A stretch of DNA of 29,685 nt from the NCBI GenBank assembly GCA_045603225.1, contig JAZULT010000024.1, positions 1 to 29,685 on the forward strand. The letters run 5' to 3'. This document shows, in pieces, positions 24,248-29,685 of the stretch (within the stretch, counting starts at the first letter, position 1; each line of letters opens with the position of its first letter). This DNA is from RGIG9115 sp045603225. GTDB taxonomy: Bacteria > Bacillota > Clostridia > UBA1381. The notes under the pieces are model-generated. The model saw only the letters and a program-made list of their open reading frames with translations. It did not search any database and had not been told where the DNA came from. A program made the translations under genes and the position numbers.

Positions 24248-25630
24248 ATGGTTGTGGAAAGATTTGACATAAACAGCTTGGATAAAGGTGCTCATGTTCA
24301 TTTCATTGGTATTGGCGGTATAAGCATGAGCGGTATTGCTCAGATATTTATTAAGAACGGTTTCAAAGTCAGCGGTTCTGACCGATGCGAAAGTAATATA
24401 ACAAAAGAACTTGTAAAACTCGGAGCTGAGATTTGTTTTGAACATATAGCGGAAAATGTACATGGTGCAGATTTGGTTGTACATACAGCTGCAGTGCATG
24501 ATGATAATCCTGAAATGCAGGAATCGAGAAAGCTTGGAATAAAGCTTATTGACCGTGCCGAATGTCTCGGTGCTATTATGAAAAAGTATGTAAATCGTGT
24601 CGGTGTTGCCGGAACACACGGGAAAACAACTACAACGGGTATGCTGACACATGCTCTTATTTATTCGGAGCTTGATCCGACAGTCAGCATTGGTGGTGAG
24701 CTTGATATTATTAATGGAAATATTAAAACAGGCTCTGAGGAATATTTTGTAACGGAGGCTTGCGAATATACAAACAGTTTTCTTAAATTTTTCCCAACAG
24801 TGTCTCTTATAACAAATATAGAAGCGGATCATCTTGATTTTTTTAAGGATATTGATGATATTATAAACAGTTTCAGAAAGTTTGCTGAGCTTCCGGGTGA
24901 AGAAGGATGTGTTATTGCCTGGGGAGAAGATGATAATATTAAAAAAATGTTTGACGGCTTTGACGGTAAGGTTATTACGTATGGTATTGAAAATTGTGAT
25001 TATACAGCAGAAAATATAGAATATATTTCGGGGTATCCTCAGTTTGACTGTGTATACGGCGGAGAGCCAGTTACGCATATTAAACTGAATGTTCCCGGAA
25101 AACATAATATACTGAATGCACTTGCGGTTGTGGCTGTATGCAGGGCTTTGGGAGCTGATATAAATAAGGCTGCTGAAGGGATAGAAAGTTTCAAAGGAAC
25201 GCACAGACGTTTTGAGAAAAAAGGGATGTGCAAAGGCGCTGTCGTAATTGATGATTATGCTCATCATCCGACAGAGATAAAGGCCACTCTGACTGCAGCA
25301 AATCAGATTCCTCATAAAAAAATACGTTGTATATTTCAGCCTCATACTTATTCACGAACAAGGACTTTATGGAATGATTTCATATCTGCATTTGATGGTA
25401 TTGACGAGCTTATTCTTACAGATATTTATGCGGCCAGAGAGTTGCCGGACGGAATTACAACATCAGAAAGACTGGCCGGAGCAATTTCTGAAACAGGACT
25501 TAATACAACATATATTAAAGAATTTAATGAAATTGCAGCCTATATAAAGAGAACTGTTGAAGACGGTGATATAGTATTTACAATGGGCGCAGGGACCGTA
25601 ACAGAAATAGGACCTCTTTTGTGCAAATGA
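24248..25630 (+). CDS. murC: UDP-N-acetylmuramate--L-alanine ligase MurC
   Basis: MurC is the cytoplasmic ATP-dependent enzyme that adds L-alanine to UDP-MurNAc, the first peptide step of peptidoglycan synthesis. The N-terminal domain carries HFIGIGGISMSGIA (UDP-MurNAc binding). The ATP loop GVAGTHGKTTTTGM lies near residue 120, followed by EACEYTNSFLKFFPT, then NVPGKHNILNALA and IDDYAHHPTEIKATL of the C-terminal domain. The length of 460 is normal. The start is uncertain: ATG 24248 lies very near GAGGAAGG, and GTG 24254 has better spacing and begins MERFDINS. It overlaps comF by 4 bp (ATGA). Confidence 0.96.
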   Translation: MVVERFDINSLDKGAHVHFIGIGGISMSGIAQIFIKNGFKVSGSDRCESNITKELVKLGAEICFEHIAENVHGADLVVHTAAVHDDNPEMQESRKLGIKLIDRAECLGAIMKKYVNRVGVAGTHGKTTTTGMLTHALIYSELDPTVSIGGELDIINGNIKTGSEEYFVTEACEYTNSFLKFFPTVSLITNIEADHLDFFKDIDDIINSFRKFAELPGEEGCVIAWGEDDNIKKMFDGFDGKVITYGIENCDYTAENIEYISGYPQFDCVYGGEPVTHIKLNVPGKHNILNALAVVAVCRALGADINKAAEGIESFKGTHRRFEKKGMCKGAVVIDDYAHHPTEIKATLTAANQIPHKKIRCIFQPHTYSRTRTLWNDFISAFDGIDELILTDIYAARELPDGITTSERLAGAISETGLNTTYIKEFNEIAAYIKRTVEDGDIVFTMGAGTVTEIGPLLCK

Positions 25631-26349
25631 TAAAAAAGATACTATCACTGTTTGACAGTAGTGACTATAAAGAATGTATTGTGTGCAAAAATAAATTCAG
25701 AAAAAGTAAGTTTTATTTTTGTATATCTGATCTGGGAGTTTGCAGAAAATGTCATGATACTCTGCCGTTTGTGAATATCGGGATGTTGTTCCGTGGTAAG
25801 AAATATGTTGATTATTCAATGTCTGTATTTTACTATGTTGAACCAATACGGAAGCTTTTGGTTGATTATAAGTTTAATGAATGCAAATCCTACGGTATTA
25901 TTTTCGGAGAGTACCTTTCCCAACTTATAAGAGGCATATTTATGGGAGAATATGATTTTAATATGATTGTTCCTGTTCCACTTTCAAGAGAAAGATTTAA
26001 TGAGCGTGGATATAATCAGGCGGCAATTATAGCAGATTATCTTGCATGTGAGCTTGGTGTTGTGTATAGCGAAAATGCTATTATCAGATACAGAAATACA
26101 AAACGGCAGTCAAGTCTTAAACCGTCGGAAAGAGCTTTTAATCTTAAAAATGCATTTTTGGCTAATTCTCAGATTGTATCAGGGAGAAATATATTGCTGG
26201 TTGACGATGTTTATACATCGGGAAATACAGTTGAAGAGTGCGCAAAGATATTAAAAGAAGCGGGAGCGGAACGGGTAATTGTGCTTACGGCAGCACGTAA
26301 ATACAATAATGTCAGAAGCAAGGAATACCGTGAGCTTTTCGGGATGTAA
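25627..26349 (+). CDS. comF: ComF family phosphoribosyltransferase-like protein
   Basis: This 240-residue protein has the ComF layout: an N-terminal zinc-finger-like set of cysteines (C17, C20, C32, C39, C42) and a type I phosphoribosyltransferase domain with VPVPLSRERFNERGYNQA and the PRPP loop ILLVDDVYTSGNTVEE near residue 190. ComF proteins take part in handling single-stranded DNA during natural transformation and recombination restart, with the exact reaction not settled. The start ATG 25627 overlaps the murC stop in ATGA, so translation is probably coupled. A GTG at 25621 is an alternative but has no better ribosome-binding site. Confidence 0.92.
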   Translation: MIKKILSLFDSSDYKECIVCKNKFRKSKFYFCISDLGVCRKCHDTLPFVNIGMLFRGKKYVDYSMSVFYYVEPIRKLLVDYKFNECKSYGIIFGEYLSQLIRGIFMGEYDFNMIVPVPLSRERFNERGYNQAAIIADYLACELGVVYSENAIIRYRNTKRQSSLKPSERAFNLKNAFLANSQIVSGRNILLVDDVYTSGNTVEECAKILKEAGAERVIVLTAARKYNNVRSKEYRELFGM

Positions 26350-26372
26350 GATTATGAAAGGATTTTAATGGA

Positions 26373-27284
26373 ATGAAAAAAAGACTATTATATTTTATGG
26401 TGTGCGGAGCAGTGGCATTATCAGTTGATTGCTTTGCAGCTAAGGAAACAGCGGATATATCCGTTATGGAAAATTATGTGATTGTATCCGGTAACGGCGC
26501 GATGAAGGATTTTTCGAATTCAGAGCCGTCTGATTTTACAAAAAAACCTGACAATGTTAATTTCGTGAATGTAATGAACGGAGTTACTTCTGTCGGAGAT
26601 AATGCATTCAGGGATTGTGTCAACATCGGAGATATTATTCTACCGTCATCTGTTACATCTATCGGTAGTCAGGCTTTTGCCGGATGCAGCAGCCTTACAG
26701 AGGTGATAATACCGTACGGTGTTAAAGAAATAGAAAAATATGCTTTTATAAACTGTCCGAATCTTGAGAGAGTATATATTCCCGATACAGTAGTGAAGTA
26801 CGGTGAAAGCTGTTTTTACGGGAACCCTAAGCTTACTATATATGCAGGAGAAAATTCATGTATGCGTACTTATGCTGAAAGTGACGGAGTGAATTTTGTT
26901 CAGGCAAACGGGGAGCAGAATAATCAGATTGACGTACTAAACGATGTAAAAGTGATTATAAACGGAACAGAGCTTATTTACAAATATCCCGTAATTATGA
27001 AAAACAGTATGACATTTATTCCGCTTCGTACCATTTTTGAAGCTGTCGGATGTGTAGTAGGCTGGGACGGAGACTTGAAATGTGCAACAGTTTCAAAAGA
27101 CGGTGTAAGATATGAATTTTATATAGGTTCATCTGATGTTTACGCAAACGGAAAACGCGAAACTCTTGCGATGCCTACATCTCTCGTGTGTGGAAATACG
27201 ATGGTTCATATAAGAGCAGTTGAAAAGCTTGGCATGAGCGTTGAATGGGACGGAAGTACAAAAACAATTACCATTTCGTATTAA
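26373..27284 (+). CDS. Secreted BspA-type LRR protein with copper-amine-oxidase N-terminal-like domain
   Basis: The 303-residue product begins with a signal peptide (MKKRLLYFMVCGAVALSVDCFA). Residues ~65-160 form four BspA-type leucine-rich repeats (VTSVGDNAFRDCVNIGDIILPSS; VTSIGSQAFAGCSSLTEVIIP; VKEIEKYAFINCPNLERVYIP; CFYGNPKLTIYAGENS). Residues ~190-303 match the copper amine oxidase N-terminal-like domain (VIINGTELIYKYPVIMKNS, FIPLRTIFEAVGCVVGWDG, GMSVEWDGSTKTITISY), a noncatalytic wall-associated module common in Clostridia. It is likely surface exposed and involved in binding or wall attachment. GAAAGGA lies upstream of ATG 26373. The gene follows comF by 23 bp and may be in the same transcript although functionally unrelated. 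Confidence 0.87.
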   Translation: MKKRLLYFMVCGAVALSVDCFAAKETADISVMENYVIVSGNGAMKDFSNSEPSDFTKKPDNVNFVNVMNGVTSVGDNAFRDCVNIGDIILPSSVTSIGSQAFAGCSSLTEVIIPYGVKEIEKYAFINCPNLERVYIPDTVVKYGESCFYGNPKLTIYAGENSCMRTYAESDGVNFVQANGEQNNQIDVLNDVKVIINGTELIYKYPVIMKNSMTFIPLRTIFEAVGCVVGWDGDLKCATVSKDGVRYEFYIGSSDVYANGKRETLAMPTSLVCGNTMVHIRAVEKLGMSVEWDGSTKTITISY

Positions 27285-27310
27285 TAATTACATATTAGAG
27301 GAATAAAACC

Positions 27311-28003
27311 ATGAAAATTATAGAGAAAATTGTAGAGGCAACCAAAGACAAGCATAATCACAGTATGCCTACAATTGCATTTTTGGGAGACAGTGTGACC
27401 GAAGGTTGTTTCAGAGGATATATTGATTATACAAAGGTATATCATGCAAAGCTAAGAAAAATGCTTTATGATATTATACCGGGTGCAAATATAAATATTA
27501 TAAATGCAGGAATAGGCGGGACAACAGCACCGTTTGGTGCAGAACGTCTTGAACGAGATGTTCTTTTAAGAAATCCTGATTTGTGTGTTATCTGCTTCGG
27601 ACTGAACGATGCAGGCGGAGGCCCTGACAATCTTCAGAAATACATAGATGCACTTTCTTCAATATTTGAAAGACTTCAAAAGGAAAATATTGAAATTATA
27701 TTCATGACCCCGAATATGATATGTACATATTATAATGAAAAACTTGTTGAACCTGAACATGCTCCGAATATTGAAGGGTTTATGAACATTCAGCTCAGCG
27801 GTTCGATGGATTTATATATGAAGTCGGCAGTTGAGCTTGCTGAAAAATATAATATCCCTGTATGCGATTGTTACGGAAAATGGAAAACGATGGAGAGGTA
27901 TGGGATAGATACAACTAAGCTTCTCATTAACGGAATTAACCATCCGACAGAAGAGATGCATAATTTGTTTGCGTATTCGCTTCTTGAAACTATGTTCAGT
28001 TAA
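27311..28003 (+). CDS. SGNH/GDSL-type hydrolase
   Basis: This 230-residue cytoplasmic protein has the SGNH blocks: block I IAFLGDSVTEG with nucleophile Ser28, a glycine in GIGGTTA (block II), block III GLND (Asn99), and block V with NHPTEEMH giving His211. The aspartate usually three residues before the catalytic histidine is not obvious, since the local sequence is NGINH. Members hydrolyse esters such as acetyl groups on sugars or lipids. No signal peptide is present, so an intracellular deacetylase acting on imported oligosaccharides is possible but unproven. AGAGGAAT precedes the ATG at 27311, 26 bp after the LRR gene. Confidence 0.88.
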   Translation: MKIIEKIVEATKDKHNHSMPTIAFLGDSVTEGCFRGYIDYTKVYHAKLRKMLYDIIPGANINIINAGIGGTTAPFGAERLERDVLLRNPDLCVICFGLNDAGGGPDNLQKYIDALSSIFERLQKENIEIIFMTPNMICTYYNEKLVEPEHAPNIEGFMNIQLSGSMDLYMKSAVELAEKYNIPVCDCYGKWKTMERYGIDTTKLLINGINHPTEEMHNLFAYSLLETMFS

Positions 28004-28182
28004 GTAATAAGACCGGGATTTAATGAATTTGAAAAATAGAAAGAGCCGTTTTGGGATTTCGGATTAAAATTTTTTAAGTTAACAGTATTGCTTTACACAA
28101 GGGAGACTTTGCAAGGTTTGCATCTGAACCTTATTCCTCGCATTTAAAGATTGTCGAAATTTGACGAAGGGAAGTGTAACAT
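28004..28182. other. Intergenic stretch with a partial repeat (ends of the 28613 element family)
   Basis: No gene is seen. Positions 28091-28145 (TTTACACAAGGGAGACTTTG and following) match the right end and right flank of the repeat at 28613-28771 with few changes, so this is a decayed or partial copy. No clear terminator is found after the SGNH gene. Confidence 0.6.
28115..28145 (+). repeat. 31-nt dispersed motif, copy 1
   Basis: The motif begins GGTTTGCATCTGAACCTTAT and recurs at 28741-28771 and 28951-28981. Copies differ at only a few positions. Confidence 0.7.
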
Positions 28183-28554
28183 TTGAAGGTGATTTCTTTT
28201 TTTAAAAAACTTGGTGTTTTCCTAACACTTGCTATATGGATTGCGACTTTGGTAATTTCGTTTTTTGTTGGAATGCTGTTTCAGTGGGCATCTACCACTG
28301 AAATCAAGACTGCCAAAGATTACAGCAAAATAGTTGTAGAGAAAAATGATATTGCAGATTATAATATTTTTATATATATTCCCGAAAAGTATAGTGCGTT
28401 AGAACAAATTGAAGAACCTATTAGAAAAACAATTTCTTTGTATATGCAAGCGAATAATTTGAAGTTATCACCAGGAACGCACGAATTCACTCAATTTGAT
28501 GGAAAGCTTGATGAATACATAAATGAAGAATTTCAGTTTGAGGAAATCGATTAG
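28183..28554 (+). CDS. Small membrane-anchored protein of unknown function
   Basis: I do not recognise this 123-residue protein. It begins with a TTG (28183) about 8 nt behind GAAGGGAAG. A GTG at 28189 is an alternative. The N-terminus is basic (KVISFFKKLG) and followed by one hydrophobic segment (~10-33, VFLTLAIWIATLVISFFVGMLF). It should therefore be a single-pass protein with the remaining ~90 polar residues probably outside. The outer part contains YNIFIYIPEKYSALEQIEEPIR and an acidic end (EYINEEFQFEEID). Codon usage looks coding, and the gene is isolated between repeats, so it could be a recent arrival. Confidence 0.65.
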   Translation: MKVISFFKKLGVFLTLAIWIATLVISFFVGMLFQWASTTEIKTAKDYSKIVVEKNDIADYNIFIYIPEKYSALEQIEEPIRKTISLYMQANNLKLSPGTHEFTQFDGKLDEYINEEFQFEEID

Positions 28555-28612
28555 TTTTTAATCGTGACTTTGTATGAATTATGTAAATAATGTCGAATAT
28601 TGGCGAAAACAG

Positions 28613-28736
28613 AAGGCCTCCCCTGTGTAAGGGGAGGTGGGTTGCAAAGCAACTCGGAGGGGTTGTGAATAAGCGAAACAAACAACAATCCCTCAGTCAG
28701 CTACGCTGACAGCTCCCTTTACACAAGGGAGCCTTT
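28613..28736. mobile_element. 124-bp palindromic MITE-like element
   Basis: Outer ends AAGGC (28613) and GCCTT (to 28735) are complementary. Inside, in order, lie hairpins CCTCCCC-TGTGTAA-GGGGAGG and GTTGC-AAA-GCAAC, the arm GGAGGGGTTGT, a ~17-nt apex, the complementary arm ACAATCCCTC, and hairpins GTCAGC-TAC-GCTGAC and GCTCCCT-TTACACA-AGGGAGC. No ORF of interest is present. This type of element is familiar to me from intergenic regions of gut Clostridia. It lies 58 bp after the small membrane protein gene. Confidence 0.8.
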
Positions 28737-28740
28737 GAAA

Positions 28741-28771
28741 GGTTTGCATCTAAACCTTATGTGTCGCAATT
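28741..28771 (+). repeat. 31-nt dispersed motif, copy 2
   Basis: It begins GGTTTGCATCTAAACCTTAT and borders the left side of hairpin array 2, directly after the 124-bp element. Confidence 0.7.
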
Positions 28772-28957
28772 GCATTGCAAAGCAATGCATCGATATAAAT
28801 CTCTTGCGAGATTTTCGATATGTCTTAAAAGACCTGATATGTTGCAAGCAACTCGATATGTCGCTATCGTGACGAGATTTACATCATATCGAGTTTTGAG
28901 TGAAACGAAAAACATATCGATTTTACGAAGTAAAAATATCGAGCAAACGAAGTTTGC
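28771..28957. repeat. Fishbone hairpin array 2 (TCGATAT arms)
   Basis: TCGATAT(G) occurs at 28790, 28815, 28834 (one change) and 28853. Its complement CATATCGA occurs at 28885 and 28913, with a near copy at 28935. Intervals hold perfect or near-perfect palindromes: AAATCTC-TTGC-GAGATTT, GTCTT-AA-AAGAC, GTTGC-AA-GCAAC, GTCGC-TATC-GTGAC, TTTTA-CGAAG-TAAAA and GCAAAC-GAA-GTTTGC. One more hairpin, TGCATTG-CAAAG-CAATGCA, precedes the first arm. An open frame across this block is an accident of the repeat. Confidence 0.8.
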
Positions 28958-28981
28958 ATCTAAATCTTATCTGTCGCAATA
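28951..28981 (+). repeat. 31-nt dispersed motif, copy 3
   Basis: It begins AGTTTGCATCTAAATCTTAT and overlaps the last hairpin of array 2, so copies 2 and 3 bracket the array as direct repeats 210 bp apart. Confidence 0.65.
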
Positions 28982-29129
28982 TGGATATGTCGAAAGATGT
29001 CGAAAGTATAAAGTTTTTCAAGAACATGAGTGTTTTAGGAATATAATTTTTATTTCTGACTTAACTTGAATAATAAAAAATTGGAATCCGGTTTATACAA
29101 ACAAATTAAATAATAAAGGGGAATTTTAA
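28982..29129. other. Leader region of the PHP gene
   Basis: AT-rich sequence with a duplicated ATGTCGAAAG (28986 and 28997) and no gene. I could not fix a convincing sigma-A promoter. Confidence 0.4.
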
Positions 29130-29564
29130 ATGAAAAGGTATCTTTTGCCAAAAGCAGGACGGTTTTATAAAGCTAATTTGCATGCTCACAGCACAGTTTC
29201 TGACGGTGCATTTACACCACAGGAGCTTAAAGAATTATATAAAGCACATGGGTATAGTATACTTGCCTATACAGATCATGAACTTATGGTAGACCATTCT
29301 GATTTGGATGATGAGAAATTTCTTACGTTAACCGGAATGGAATATGCTTTTATAGAGAAAGATGATTATCTTTCAAGTCGCACCATAGAAATTAACATGA
29401 TTGCTAAAAACCAGCATAACACAAAGCAGGTGTGTTACAATCCCTCTTATGTTATTCATGGTGAAAAGTGGAGAGCTGAGAAGGTGGAATATGTGGGAGA
29501 GCTGTATAAAAGAGAATATACTGTTGAATCTATTCAGGAGGGTGGCCTAAGCAACCAACACTAA
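29130..29564 (+). pseudogene. PHP-domain phosphoesterase, truncated by repeat insertion
   Basis: ATG 29130 follows AGGGGAA (29116-29122). The N-terminus has the metal-binding PHP motif NLHAHSTVSDGAFTPQEL and the second motif AYTDHELMVDH, then the GMEYAF segment with its metal-ligand glutamate. PHP enzymes of this type are phosphoesterases of usually 230-300 residues. Here only about 137 family residues are present. At 29542 the sequence changes to the left end of the 275-bp repeat (GTGGCCTAAGCAACCAACAC), and the frame stops 7 codons later (GLSNQH). The gene is therefore broken by insertion, unless it resumes beyond the window. The remaining domain may be found after the right end of the element. 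Confidence 0.85.
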
Positions 29565-29685
29565 AGGCGGTTTAAAAATATAAATTTCCGTCCCAACCGC
29601 GTTAAAATCCTCGTGAATACGAGAGTATTCCCTGCGTTTTTGCCTTGTCGGAACAAAAATTTATTATTTTTAAACTCGTATGACC
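29542..29685. mobile_element. 275-bp terminal-inverted-repeat element, copy 2 (left part, leaves window)
   Basis: Positions 29542-29685 align with 22958-23100, roughly 85% identical by eye, starting at the same terminal base. The left end is GTGGCCTAAGCAACCAACAC. It sits inside the PHP gene in the same orientation as copy 1 has in this window. The right end lies outside. Confidence 0.82.

Noticed and set aside
24122..25345. A 407-codon open frame opposite murC
   Set aside because: It mirrors a certain murC gene, has cysteine/phenylalanine-rich low-quality protein sequence, and has no ribosome-binding site.
28761..29069. A 102-codon open frame across hairpin array 2
   Set aside because: The frame is produced by the palindromic repeat and the encoded sequence shows no protein-like pattern.

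Overview
The window looks like a chromosomal piece of an anaerobic, Gram-positive, low-GC bacterium of class Clostridia. The evidence is the purine-rich Shine-Dalgarno sites, consensus sigma-A promoters (TTGACA-17-TATAAT), S-layer homology (SLH) proteins, spoVG, BspA-type leucine-rich repeats, copper-amine-oxidase-like wall domains, and small palindromic repeats. No species can be named from the sequence alone.

Left part (1-5760): a cytoplasmic GH3 beta-glycosidase (72-2225), an empty stretch with an inverted repeat, then a minus-strand pair. The pair is a regulator (3285-5744), in which about 700 residues resembling an (alpha/alpha) toroid plus beta-sandwich polysaccharide lyase are fused to an AraC helix-turn-helix, followed 17 bp later by a small three-SLH protein (2562-3267) broken by what looks like a 5-bp deletion.

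Centre (5760-22949): facing the regulator across a well-defined divergent promoter region lies a 17-kb plus-strand cluster in which every product has a signal peptide. It encodes an SLH-anchored linker protein, an SLH protein with repeated beta domains, a CBM/fibronectin-like protein, a 1024-residue protein with a tandemly duplicated tryptophan-rich domain, and two paralogous GH42-like clan GH-A enzymes, the first carrying several CBMs including one apparently inserted in the barrel. My reading is an S-layer-associated glycan-binding and glycan-degrading system controlled by the toroid-AraC regulator. The substrate is unknown.

Right part (22950-29685): a 275-bp terminal-inverted-repeat element, an array of mini-hairpins, a terminator, tRNA-Leu(CAG) and spoVG on the minus strand. 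Then come murC, comF, an LRR/copper-amine-oxidase-like secreted protein, an SGNH hydrolase and a small membrane protein on the plus strand. A repeat-rich stretch (28085-28981) follows, and finally a PHP-domain phosphoesterase gene cut off by a second copy of the 275-bp element, which runs out of the window.

The most unusual signal outside genes is a shared 'fishbone' architecture in three intergenic elements: short constant arms in direct orientation, then the same arms inverted, with nearly every interval filled by a different small palindrome.
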